DNA from: JAEUJM01 sp964635055
GTDB lineage: Bacteria; Actinomycetota; Acidimicrobiia; Acidimicrobiales; DATDAH01
NCBI GenBank assembly: GCA_964635055.1
Contig: CAZWMT010000033.1
Span: 4,270-68,269 of the forward strand
DNA: 64,000 nt
Direction of reading: 5' to 3'
The position numbers and the translations under genes were made by a program. The notes under the pieces are model-generated. The model did no database searches and was not told the DNA's origin. It was given only the letters and a program-made list of their open reading frames with translations. Shown one piece after another: positions 1-8,175 of the stretch (the first letter of the stretch is position 1; the number at the start of each line of letters is the position of its first letter).

Positions 1-329
1 GTCGCGGCCCAGACCACCACACCCACAGCGATCAGTGCGAGCACACCCACCGCCACCAGGACGGCCACGAGCGCCGGCGAGGTGGACGACCGCTGGTCGC
101 CGGGCGCGGCCACCGGCGCCATCATCCCCGGCGCGCCCATGCCCGGCGCCATGGGCGCGGTCGGGGGCGGGCCAGGGGGCGGGCCGGCGGGCGGGCCCGA
201 ACGCACGGGGACGGTCGGCTGGCCCTCGGGCGGGGTCGGCACGCCGGACGCCGACAGGGGCGAGGCGCACGACTCGCAGAACGCGGCGCCGGGGTTGTTG
301 GGATGTTGGCAGTTCGGGCACGTCGCCAT
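1..329 (-). CDS. Zinc-ribbon membrane protein (partial, C-terminus outside window)
   Basis: The reading frame starts at an ATG on the minus strand and runs off the left edge, giving about 109 residues. The N-terminus MATCPNCQ followed by a second CxxC (FCESC) forms a zinc-ribbon of the kind found at the start of many actinobacterial membrane or regulatory proteins. A long Pro/Gly/Met-rich linker follows, then a hydrophobic segment (LVAVLVAVGVLALIAVGVVV) that should be a transmembrane helix. The function cannot be told because the C-terminal domain is missing. It is divergent from the tRNA-Sec gene, with about 230 bp between them in which I see nothing coding. Confidence 0.75.
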   Translation of the reverse strand, partial: MATCPNCQHPNNPGAAFCESCASPLSASGVPTPPEGQPTVPVRSGPPAGPPPGPPPTAPMAPGMGAPGMMAPVAAPGDQRSSTSPALVAVLVAVGVLALIAVGVVVWAA

Positions 330-557
330 CACTGGTCACCGTACGGATCACCCCTTCGGTGCGATAGGGCCGGAGGTCACCTTGGCAGCCCAACGCGACC
401 CGGCTCGAGCGCCGCGCCGAGAGGCACTGATCGGGACACGTTCCGCGGCGCCGAACGCCGTCGGCGACGGATGGGCTGCGGACTCTGGTTGAATCCGGTG
501 ACCGCCTGGCTCGTGTGGCGGACGGAGGCGGAGCGTGCACGTGCTAGGCAGGACAGC

Positions 558-653
558 GGAAGCGATCGAGCTCCTGGTGGGCTCCCCGGTCTTCAAAACC
601 GTGCGGCACCTGAGTTCAGGTGCGGGGGGTTCGATTCCCCTTCGCTTCCGCCA
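558..653 (+). tRNA. selC: tRNA-Sec, anticodon TCA
   Basis: This is a 96-nt tRNA with the hallmarks of bacterial tRNA-Sec. The acceptor stem is 8 bp (GGAAGCGA, 558-565, paired with TCGCTTCC, 642-649). The discriminator G and CCA are encoded (650-653). The D arm is extended, the anticodon loop CTTCAAA carries TCA at 593-595, the variable arm is long (about 601-623), and the T arm contains GGTTCGATTCC. It should be charged with serine by SerRS, converted by SelA with selenophosphate from SelD, and delivered to UGA codons by SelB. All three of those genes follow immediately. Confidence 0.97.
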
Positions 654-673
654 GCAACAGGGTGGTGCGTCGC

Positions 674-1726
674 ATGTCGGGTGAGCACCCGCCCCTCACG
701 AGCTACTCGCACGGTGCCGGGTGCGGCTGCAAGCTGTCGGCCGGCGAACTGCGGGCGGCCCTGGGCGCCCGGCGGCGGCCCGTGCCCACAGACCCAGCGG
801 TGCTCGTCGGGCCGGAAGGCGGCGATGACGCCGGCGTGTACCGGCTCGACGACCGGCAGGCGCTGGTGCAGACCGTCGACTTCTTCACGCCGGTGGTGGA
901 CGACCCAGGCGACTGGGGCCGCATCGCGGCGGCCAACGCCCTGAGCGACGTGTACGCGATGGGCGGCACCCCCCTCACGGCCCTGAACATCGTGGCCTGG
1001 CCACGCGACGGCCTGCCGTGGGCGACGTTGGCCGCCGTGCTCGACGGCGCGACCGAGGTGCTCGACCAGGCGGGATGCACGCTGGTGGGCGGCCACTCGA
1101 TCGACGACGCCGAGCCCAAGTTCGGCCTCTCGGTGACCGGGATGGTCGATCCTGCGACGATGCTCACGAACGACGCCGGGCGACCCGGCGACGTCCTGGT
1201 GCTCACCAAGGCGCTCGGCACAGGCGTGGTCACCACCGCACGGAAGCAGGGCCTGTGCCCCGACGACGTGCTGGGCGCGGCCGTGGCGTCGATGACCCGG
1301 CTCAACGCCACCGCCGCCGGGGCGGCGGTGGCACATGGCGCACGGTGCGCCACGGACATCACGGGGTTCGGGCTCGTCGGGCATCTCCGCGAGGTCATGG
1401 CCGCGTCGGGGGTCGGCGCCGTCGTCGATGCCGCCGCGCTGCCCCTGCTGCCGGGCCTCGACGACCTGCTGGCGGCCGGGGCCGTGTCCGGAGGCACCCG
1501 CCGCAACCTGGCCGAGGCCCACCACGTCGACTGGCGGACCACGCCCGAGCACCTGCGCACCATCGCCGCCGACGCCCAGACCTCGGGCGGCCTGCTCGTC
1601 GCCCTTCCCGAGGCGGCTGCGGGCGCGTACGTGGCGGCGCTCGCGGCCGCGCCGGGCGAACAGGCCCACGTGATCGGTCGCCTCGTGGCGCCGCCGTCCT
1701 CGGGCGCCCCGATGGTGATCGCGTGA
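674..1726 (+). CDS. selD: Selenide, water dikinase (selenophosphate synthetase)
   Basis: The 350-residue protein makes selenophosphate from selenide and ATP, the selenium donor for SelA. Its N-terminus SHGAGCGCK places Cys17 and Lys20 where the E. coli enzyme has its catalytic pair, so this is the cysteine form and not a selenoprotein itself. The AIR-synthase-like fold is visible through the metal/ATP-binding acidic motif VQTVDFFTPVVDDP and the GGHSIDD region. ATG 674 gives the family length. GTG codons at 662 and 665 are alternatives, but any start before 653 would run into selC. The gene begins 20 nt after the tRNA and leads the sel operon. Confidence 0.96.
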   Translation: MSGEHPPLTSYSHGAGCGCKLSAGELRAALGARRRPVPTDPAVLVGPEGGDDAGVYRLDDRQALVQTVDFFTPVVDDPGDWGRIAAANALSDVYAMGGTPLTALNIVAWPRDGLPWATLAAVLDGATEVLDQAGCTLVGGHSIDDAEPKFGLSVTGMVDPATMLTNDAGRPGDVLVLTKALGTGVVTTARKQGLCPDDVLGAAVASMTRLNATAAGAAVAHGARCATDITGFGLVGHLREVMAASGVGAVVDAAALPLLPGLDDLLAAGAVSGGTRRNLAEAHHVDWRTTPEHLRTIAADAQTSGGLLVALPEAAAGAYVAALAAAPGEQAHVIGRLVAPPSSGAPMVIA

Positions 1727-1820
1727 GCGGCCGGCCGACGCCCAGGCCGAGGCGGCGAGGAGCGGCGCCGTACGAACAGGCGAGGGGCCCGCATACGTGG
1801 GGCCGACACGCGTGGGGCCC

Positions 1821-3203
1821 GTGAGCGGCGACGCCCGCCGCGCCCTGCCCGCGGTCGACGTGCTGGCCGCCCACGCGGGCGACGACGTCGCGCCACCGTT
1901 GGCCCGTCTGGCGGCCCGGCGGGTCCTGGACGACGCCCGGGCCGCGTCGACGGGCGGCGGCGGTTCGATGCCGGGCACCGACGAGCTGATCCGACGGCTC
2001 ACCGAACAGCTCGCGGCGTCGGCTCCCCCGAGGCCGGTCTGGAACGCCACCGGGGTGCTGTTGCACACCAACCTCGGGCGCGCCCCCCTCGACGACGTCG
2101 CCGACGGCGGGCCCGGCGGGCCCCTGCTCGGCGGGGCCAGCGACATCGAGCTCGATCTGGCCACGGGTCGACGCGGGCCCCGCCTGCGCGGCATCGAGGA
2201 CCGTGTGTGCGCCCTCACGGGCGCCGAGGACGCGCTCGTGGTGAACAACGGCTGCGCCGCTCTGGTGCTGGTGCTGGCGGCGTTGGCCCAGGGCGGCGAG
2301 GTGGTGGTGTCGCGGGGGCAGCTGGTCGAGATCGGTGGCTCGTTCCGGATACCCGAGGTGGTGGCCAGCGGCGGCGCCCGGCTCCACGAGGTGGGCACCA
2401 CCAATCGCACGCACGCCGACGACTACCGCCGGGCGGTGGGGGGCGACACCCGCGTGCTGCTCGAGGTGCACCCGTCCAACTACGTGGTCACCGGATTCGT
2501 GAGCGCGGTGCGCACCGCCGACCTGGCCGCGATCGCCCGGGAGCACGAGCTGTCGCTCGTGGTCGACCTGGGCTCGGGCCTGCTGGACGAGCGCTGCCCT
2601 TGGTTGACCGGAGGTCCACCCCCATGGCTGCGCGGTGAGCCGGGGGCCCGCCAGACGCTGGGAGCCGGTGCCGACCTGGTCACCTTCAGCGGCGACAAGC
2701 TGCTGGGAGGGCCCCAGGCCGGCATCATCTGCGGGCGGGCCCGACTGGTGGGGCAGGCCCGGCGCCACCCGCTGGCCCGGGCCCTGCGGTACGACAAGGC
2801 TCGGGGCGGTCTGCTGTGCCGCACCCTCGACGCCTACCTCCGCGGCACCACCGAGCGCGACGTGCCGTTCTGGCGGATGGCCACCGCCCCGATGGGCGCG
2901 CTACGGAGGAGGGCCGAGGCGATGGCCGCGGCAATGCCCGCGTCCGTCCGACCCACGGTCGTCGATGCCCCCGGCGCCACGGGTGCCGGCTCGCTCCCCG
3001 CCCGGGCGCTACCTGGTGTGGCGGTGGCGCTCGCACCCGAGGGGACGACCAGCGACCGCCTGGCCCACGCCCTCCGCTCCGAGGGCGTGTTGGGCGTGGT
3101 GGCCGAGGGAACGGTGCGGCTGCACCTGCGCTCGCTCGACCCCGCCGGCGACGCCCCGGTCGCCGCTGCGGTCGGCCGGGCGATCGAGGTGAGCAGGCGG
3201 TGA
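1821..3203 (+). CDS. selA: L-seryl-tRNA(Sec) selenium transferase
   Basis: SelA is a PLP enzyme that converts Ser-tRNA-Sec to Sec-tRNA-Sec. Family signatures are present: the N-terminal 'NATGVLLHTNLGRAPL' block, the glycine-rich PLP region 'EDALVVNNGCAALVL', and the PLP-lysine motif 'FSGDKLLGGPQAG'. GTG at 1821 gives 460 residues, the usual length. Another in-frame GTG lies 8 codons upstream at 1797. The 3' end overlaps the selB start by 4 nt (GTGA), so the two are translationally coupled. The gap after selD is about 95 nt. Confidence 0.95.
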   Translation: MSGDARRALPAVDVLAAHAGDDVAPPLARLAARRVLDDARAASTGGGGSMPGTDELIRRLTEQLAASAPPRPVWNATGVLLHTNLGRAPLDDVADGGPGGPLLGGASDIELDLATGRRGPRLRGIEDRVCALTGAEDALVVNNGCAALVLVLAALAQGGEVVVSRGQLVEIGGSFRIPEVVASGGARLHEVGTTNRTHADDYRRAVGGDTRVLLEVHPSNYVVTGFVSAVRTADLAAIAREHELSLVVDLGSGLLDERCPWLTGGPPPWLRGEPGARQTLGAGADLVTFSGDKLLGGPQAGIICGRARLVGQARRHPLARALRYDKARGGLLCRTLDAYLRGTTERDVPFWRMATAPMGALRRRAEAMAAAMPASVRPTVVDAPGATGAGSLPARALPGVAVALAPEGTTSDRLAHALRSEGVLGVVAEGTVRLHLRSLDPAGDAPVAAAVGRAIEVSRR

Positions 3204-5068
3204 TCATCGCCACCGCCGGCCACGTCGACCACGGGAAGTCAACGCTCGTGCAGCGCCTCACGGGCACCGACCCCGACCGTTGGGCCGAGGAGCACCGCCG
3301 GGGCCTCACCATCGACCTGGGCTTCGCGTGGACCATGCTGCCGTCGGGGCGCACCGTGGGGTTCGTCGACGTGCCCGGTCACCGGCGGTTCGTCGCCAAC
3401 ACGGTCGCGGGTTGCGGGGCCCTGGACGGGGTGCTGCTCGCGGTGTCGGCCCGCGAGGGCTGGAAGCCCCAGACCGAGGAGCACGTCGGCCTGCTCCACC
3501 TGCTGGGCGCCCCGCTCGGCGTGGTGGCCCTGACCTTCGCCGACCTGGTGGATGCCGCAACCCTCGACCACAAGTGCGGTGAGGTGGCCGAACGGCTCAC
3601 CGGCACCTTCCTGGAGGGTGCGCCGGTCGTGCCGACCTCGGCGGACGACCCGGCGAGCATCCAACGGCTGCGGGCGACCCTCGACACGGTCGTCACCGCG
3701 ACCCCCACCGAGAACGACTGCGGGCGTCCACGGCTGTGGATCGACCGCTCGTTCCTGCTCGACGGGGTGGGCCGCGTGGTCACCGGCACCCTCACGGGCG
3801 GCCGACTCGCCCCCGGCGAACGGCTGACCGCCACCGACGGCACCCGGGCGGCCGGCGTGCGTGTGCGCTCGGTGCACACCTACGGCGTGCCGGCGGCCGA
3901 GGCGCGCCCCGGCAGTCGGGTCGCTCTGGGGCTGCGCGTGGACGGCGACCCACCGGCGCGGGGTGCGGCGGTGGTGCACGAACGCCAGTGGGCCATCGGC
4001 CGCCACCTGCACGTGTCCCTGCACCCCGTGCGCGGTGCGACCCCGCCCCGGGCCCGGGGCGACTACACGGCCTTCGTGGGCACGTGGTCGGCACCGGCTC
4101 GCCTGTCCTACGCCACCACGCCGGCACTGGGCGACGGGTGGGACGGCACCGGCCCGGTGCCCGGGCCAGGGGCCGTTCGCCTCGCCCGGCTCCACCTCGG
4201 CCGTGACGGCGGGCCCTTCGCCATCGGCGACCGCGTGCTGCTGCGCGATGCGGGGCGGGGCACCACGGTGGCGGGCGGCACCGTCCTCGCCGTCGACCCG
4301 ACGGTGGTGCGCCGGCCCGCAGACGCATTGGCGGCCCGACTCGCGGCGACTGAGGCCCCACCGTCGCGCCGGCCCGCCCGGATCGCCGCTGCGATGCTCG
4401 CCGAGGCCGGCGGCGTGGCTGCAGCCGACCTGGTCGAGACGCACACCGGTCGCGCCAGACCCACCGGCACGCGCCGGTTCGGCGATCGGGTGGTGGCCAT
4501 CAGCGACCTGCGGGCCGCACGTGGCACCCTGGCCCGGCACCTCGCTGCGCTCGGGCGGCTCGACCTGACCGACGACGGCATCGAGCGCCTCGCCGCCCGC
4601 AGCCTGGTGGAGCGGCGGCTGGCCGTGGAACGCGACGGTTCGCTGCACGACCCGGCGGCCACGGTGCACGACCTCGACGCCGAGGCATCCGACCACGTGC
4701 GTGGAGCGGTGCAGGACGGCCGCGTCGGCCGCCTGTTCACCTCGCGGGAGGCACAGACCGCCACCGGCCTCACCGGGCGCGACCTGCGGCGCCTCGTGGA
4801 CTCGGGTGCGCTGTCGGTGGTGGGCGACTACCTCGTCACGAGCGACGACCTGCGCGACCTCGTGGCCTGCGTCGGCTCCCGGTTGGCCGAGGGGCCGGCC
4901 ACCGCCGGCGAGCTCAGGGACGCCGTGGGCCTCACTCGCAAACATGCGATACCGCTGCTCGAGGCACTCGACCGCCTCGGCGTCACCCGGCGCATCGGTG
5001 ACCGGCGCACGCTCGCCGGGCACCGGTCACCCGCGCATCCCGCGCCGCGCTCCGGGGGCGACCCGTGA
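3200..5068 (+). CDS. selB: Selenocysteine-specific elongation factor SelB
   Basis: This 622-residue GTPase delivers Sec-tRNA-Sec to ribosomes stalled at UGA by binding a SECIS hairpin with its C-terminal winged-helix repeats. Visible motifs are G1 'AGHVDHGKS' (residues 6-14), the effector region 'RGLTIDLGF', and G3 'DVPGHRRF' (about 57-64). The C-terminal third is rich in winged-helix-like segments. The G4 motif, normally TKxD or NKxD, reads T-F-A-D (residues 112-115). The lysine that stacks on guanine is therefore Phe, which is unusual. The GTG start overlaps the selA stop. Confidence 0.95.
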   Translation: MIIATAGHVDHGKSTLVQRLTGTDPDRWAEEHRRGLTIDLGFAWTMLPSGRTVGFVDVPGHRRFVANTVAGCGALDGVLLAVSAREGWKPQTEEHVGLLHLLGAPLGVVALTFADLVDAATLDHKCGEVAERLTGTFLEGAPVVPTSADDPASIQRLRATLDTVVTATPTENDCGRPRLWIDRSFLLDGVGRVVTGTLTGGRLAPGERLTATDGTRAAGVRVRSVHTYGVPAAEARPGSRVALGLRVDGDPPARGAAVVHERQWAIGRHLHVSLHPVRGATPPRARGDYTAFVGTWSAPARLSYATTPALGDGWDGTGPVPGPGAVRLARLHLGRDGGPFAIGDRVLLRDAGRGTTVAGGTVLAVDPTVVRRPADALAARLAATEAPPSRRPARIAAAMLAEAGGVAAADLVETHTGRARPTGTRRFGDRVVAISDLRAARGTLARHLAALGRLDLTDDGIERLAARSLVERRLAVERDGSLHDPAATVHDLDAEASDHVRGAVQDGRVGRLFTSREAQTATGLTGRDLRRLVDSGALSVVGDYLVTSDDLRDLVACVGSRLAEGPATAGELRDAVGLTRKHAIPLLEALDRLGVTRRIGDRRTLAGHRSPAHPAPRSGGDP

Positions 5069-5110
5069 CCTGGCATACTGCACGGGCGCGACGAGCGAGG
5101 GCGACTCGGG

Positions 5111-6034
5111 GTGGTGGGTGTGGGCGCATGTCGGTTCCTTAGGGCGGTGAAGGCGCCGACCATCGCCGCCGGCGTCTGCGCACTCGTGCTGCTGGTGACG
5201 GGTGACCCCGCGGCGACCGCGGCCGTGCGGCCGGTCGGGGCGGAGCCGGCCAGGGCGGTACCCGCCGGCACCGCTCCGTCCGCCGGGCTGGCCTTCGCCG
5301 GCGAGGATCCGCAGCCGACCACCGGCGGAGACGAGGCGGCGACGGGCCAGGAGCAGGTCGTCGCCGACACCACCGCCTACCCCGCCCGCGCGGTCGGCAC
5401 CCTGACGTTCCGCTTCCCGAGCGGCGATCCCGGCACCTGCACCGCGTTCCTCGTCGACAAGAACTCGGTGATCACCGCCGCCCACTGCGTGCACCGGGGC
5501 GACGGCGACGTGCCCGCCGCGTGGTCGACCGACATCGAGTTCGACCCGGGCCACAACGGCGCCGTTACCCCGTACCGCACCTGCAACGGGGTCGACGCGT
5601 TCGCGCCCGAGCCCTGGCGGGTGGACGGGGCCGAGACGTCCGACTTCGCCGTGGTGCAACTGGACTGCGGCATCGGCCGTCGGGTGGGGTGGTTCGGCCT
5701 CTGGCTGTCGGGCCGGGGCACCGACCTCGACGGACGCGTGGTCAAGGTGCGGGGCTACCCCGGCGACCTCGCCGGGGCACAGTGGCGGGGTGGCGGCCGG
5801 GTCACGGCCAGCACACCGCGGCTGGTGTTCCACAACGCCCGCACCCTCGGCGACGCGGCCGGGGGCCCGCTCTACCGGGTCACCCCGGCCTGTGGCGGGC
5901 CCTGCGCCGTCGCCGTCCAGGCCGCCGAGCCCCATGGCAGCGGCGCCGGCGTGCACGCGCAGTTCGCCCACGGCCCCCGGTTCTCCCGGCACCGGTTCGC
6001 CCAGGTGCTCGGATGGGCCGCCGAGAACGGATGA
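5111..6034 (+). CDS. Secreted trypsin-fold protein with the catalytic Ser replaced by Ala
   Basis: A 307-residue exported protein with a hydrophobic N-terminal signal region (about residues 14-38) and a chymotrypsin-like fold. His125 in 'TAAHC' and Asp178 in 'SDFAVVQLD' match the catalytic His and Asp. At the Ser position, where active enzymes read G-D-S-G-G-P, the sequence is G-D-A-A-G-G-P with Ala250, so hydrolysis is not expected. It may act as a binding or scaffold domain. The start may be GTG 5111 or GTG 5150; the latter sits closer to the signal peptide. It begins 42 nt after selB and overlaps the next gene by 4 nt (ATGA), so it probably belongs to the same transcript. Confidence 0.75.
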   Translation: MVGVGACRFLRAVKAPTIAAGVCALVLLVTGDPAATAAVRPVGAEPARAVPAGTAPSAGLAFAGEDPQPTTGGDEAATGQEQVVADTTAYPARAVGTLTFRFPSGDPGTCTAFLVDKNSVITAAHCVHRGDGDVPAAWSTDIEFDPGHNGAVTPYRTCNGVDAFAPEPWRVDGAETSDFAVVQLDCGIGRRVGWFGLWLSGRGTDLDGRVVKVRGYPGDLAGAQWRGGGRVTASTPRLVFHNARTLGDAAGGPLYRVTPACGGPCAVAVQAAEPHGSGAGVHAQFAHGPRFSRHRFAQVLGWAAENG

Positions 6035-6735
6035 CTAGGGCCGCGATGACCGGATCCGTCCAGCACCTCGCGATCGACGGCAGCACCGTCACCATCACCA
6101 GCAGTGCCGACCTCGGCGCCATCGCCACCACCGCGGGCCGCTTCACCGTCGACGGCATCGTGCGCGAGATCACCACCCAGCCGGCCGGCCTCTTCGACGC
6201 GCTCGTGGCTGCCGAGGGCGTCGCACCGACCGAGGAGTACCAGTACCGCGGTGGCACCCTGCGCATCGGCCGGGCCGTGCACGCCGACCCCGTGTCGGGC
6301 ACGACCCGCACCGACACCACCGCGGTGTGGGAGTCCGCTGGCGTCTCCCTGGCGCTCACCAGCAGCGACCTCACGACGACGGCCCAGCTCGCGCTGCTCG
6401 ACCGCTTCGACCTCCAGCCCGGCCCGACCGGTCTCGCTGTGCTCCCCGGCTCGGGCGTCGGCTGGTACGACGCCCCGCAGCTCGTGAAGGAGCTGCCGGG
6501 GGTGGGCCTGCTCGAGATCACCCCGCTGTCGAACGACACCGCCGGGGCCCTGCCGTCCTGGCCCGGCACCCCTGCGCAGGGAGGCGAGCTCTACCAGGAC
6601 CAACTCGCGCCCGGCGCACCGTACGTCGTGCTCGTCACCGAGACCGCCCGGGTGAACGTGCTGCCGGACACCGGCGCGATAGACGCCGCGGCGGACGCGG
6701 CGGCCCTGCTCGAAGTGGAGTGGGTGCGGCCATGA
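6031..6735 (+). CDS. Hypothetical protein in the Mau-like cluster
   Basis: The 234-residue protein has no clear signal peptide or membrane segment. It is rich in Thr, Ala, Asp and Leu, contains no cysteine and has no motif I recognise. Both ends overlap the neighbouring genes by 4 nt (ATGA at 6031 and at 6732), which ties it firmly to the protease-like gene before it and the MauD-like gene after it. ATG 6046 is an alternative start. By position it could be a partner of the redox cluster, but the sequence gives no function. Confidence 0.7.
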   Translation: MTRAAMTGSVQHLAIDGSTVTITSSADLGAIATTAGRFTVDGIVREITTQPAGLFDALVAAEGVAPTEEYQYRGGTLRIGRAVHADPVSGTTRTDTTAVWESAGVSLALTSSDLTTTAQLALLDRFDLQPGPTGLAVLPGSGVGWYDAPQLVKELPGVGLLEITPLSNDTAGALPSWPGTPAQGGELYQDQLAPGAPYVVLVTETARVNVLPDTGAIDAAADAAALLEVEWVRP

Positions 6736-7253
6736 GCCTCACCGCCACCGCGCTGGTGCTGGCGTGGATCGCGATCGTCACACTGGGCTTCGCGCTCGCC
6801 GGCGTGCTGGCGCGCGTTCACCGCCTCGAGCAGCGGCTGGCGCCCGCGACGCTGCGAGCCCTCGGGCCGGAGCCGTCCATCGGCACCCCCGCGCCCGCCG
6901 TCGACGGCGTCGAGCTCGGTGCCGACACCGGCGCGGTGCTGTTGTTCGCCGACCGCGAGTGCGGGTCGTGCCTGCGCGTGCTGCCCGCCGTGGCCGACGC
7001 CGCCCGCGCCGCCACCCTGCCCGTGCACGTGTTCTGGAGCGGACCGACCGCGGCCGCCGACCCGACCGAGCGCGGTGTCGTCCATCACGCCGACGCGGGC
7101 GCCGCCTACGTCGCCTACGGCGTGCGTGCGGCACCGTGGCTGGTGGTGGTCGGCCCCGATGGCCAGGTCGCCGCCGCCGGCGCTGCGGGAAGCGTCGCAC
7201 TGGCGGCCGAGCTGCTGGCGGTGCTCGCAACGAGGGAGGAGATCGAGCACTGA
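6732..7253 (+). CDS. MauD-like membrane-anchored thioredoxin protein
   Basis: A 173-residue protein with one N-terminal transmembrane helix (about residues 5-28), then 'IGTPAPAVDG' and a thioredoxin fold with the redox motif C-G-S-C in 'ADRECGSCLRVLP'. A cis-Pro region is seen in 'VRAAPWLVVVGPDG'. This layout matches MauD, the thioredoxin-like factor needed for disulfide formation in the small subunit of methylamine dehydrogenase. That fits the next gene, a cysteine-rich exported protein. The gene overlaps both neighbours (ATGA upstream, TGATG downstream). TlpA-type thioredoxin is the alternative name. Confidence 0.8.
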   Translation: MSLTATALVLAWIAIVTLGFALAGVLARVHRLEQRLAPATLRALGPEPSIGTPAPAVDGVELGADTGAVLLFADRECGSCLRVLPAVADAARAATLPVHVFWSGPTAAADPTERGVVHHADAGAAYVAYGVRAAPWLVVVGPDGQVAAAGAAGSVALAAELLAVLATREEIEH

Positions 7254-8158
7254 TGGCCTACGCCGACCTGGTACCCATGAGCGGGCCGCCTCCGGGGGCA
7301 CCTGGCCGTCGCCGTCGCGAGGCCGAGCGCTTCCGGTACGCGCCCCAGCCCACGCGCCGTGGCTTCCTCGCCGGGGTCCTTGCCGCCGGCGTGGGGGCGG
7401 GCGTGGCCGCGCTCGGCGTGTTCCCGAAGGCCCGGCCCGCGCTGGCCGATCCGGCCCCGGGGCAGTACGGCTACCGCATCTACCCCAACGGGTGCCCGCC
7501 CTACGCCGCCGACGCGGAGTGCGAGCCCGGTTGTGGCCCGTCCCAGGTGCTCGCCGAGACCTGTGAGCCCAGCGGGCAGTACTACGGCTGGTTCAAGAAC
7601 CGACCGTCCGAGGGCTACCGCCTGCGCCCCGGCGCGTGCTGGGCGGGCTACGACGGCTGGACCTGGGGTCACAACGGCCCGTGCGGCAACTGCGCCCAGC
7701 ACACGCTGTACCGGTGCCACGACGGCTACAAGCTGATCGGTGGCGGCTGGTACCCCAAGATCTGTCGCAAGGTGACCGAATGCGACGGCCGCGACCCCGA
7801 TGCCCCGGTGTACCACGACCCCGTCGGCGCCCTGGTCTCCGCCGCCGTGGTGGCTCCCGGTCGGGTGCGCTTCAAGGGGTGGGCCATCGATCCCGACGCC
7901 ACCCGCTCCCCGGTCACCGTCGGGATCTACCGCAACGGCATCCTCGTGTCGCGGCCCGTGGCCAACCGGAGGAGCACCGCGATCCCCCCGTTCTTCTGGG
8001 CCAGCGGGCTCGACCACGGGTTCGACGTCACGCTGTCGGTCAGGCCGGGGGAGCACACCTTCAAGGTGTTCGCCAGCAGCATCGGGCCTGGGACCAACAC
8101 CAAACTCGGCGAGAAGCGCCTGCGGGTGCCCTACCCGGCCAACCACGGCACCGGCTGA
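7253..8158 (+). CDS. Tat-exported, cysteine-rich protein resembling the methylamine dehydrogenase light chain
   Basis: The 301-residue protein starts with a twin-arginine signal (TRRGFLAG, about residues 33-58). The mature part holds ten cysteines. The block C144-x2-C147-x7-C155-x2-G-x-K-L-x4-W166 follows the spacing of the MauA light chain around the tryptophan that becomes the TTQ quinone (MauA: CxC-x7-C-PPGTKL-x4-W), and a PVY motif follows, as in MauA. The region that carries the second TTQ Trp in MauA is not evident. Instead residues about 195-300 form a different domain (RFKGWAIDPD... LDHGFDV... GTNTKLG) common in secreted actinobacterial proteins. The MauA relationship is inferred from motif spacing. 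Confidence 0.65.
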   Translation: MAYADLVPMSGPPPGAPGRRRREAERFRYAPQPTRRGFLAGVLAAGVGAGVAALGVFPKARPALADPAPGQYGYRIYPNGCPPYAADAECEPGCGPSQVLAETCEPSGQYYGWFKNRPSEGYRLRPGACWAGYDGWTWGHNGPCGNCAQHTLYRCHDGYKLIGGGWYPKICRKVTECDGRDPDAPVYHDPVGALVSAAVVAPGRVRFKGWAIDPDATRSPVTVGIYRNGILVSRPVANRRSTAIPPFFWASGLDHGFDVTLSVRPGEHTFKVFASSIGPGTNTKLGEKRLRVPYPANHGTG

Positions 8159-8175
8159 GAGCCGGTCGCCTCAGC

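Noticed and set aside
330..557. A possible small gene or riboswitch between the zinc-ribbon gene and tRNA-Sec
   Set aside because: No frame there has a convincing start, ribosome binding site and codon bias, and I recognise no conserved RNA fold.
674..1726. SelD as a selenoprotein
   Set aside because: The catalytic position is an ordinary Cys codon (Cys17), and no in-frame TGA occurs in the gene.
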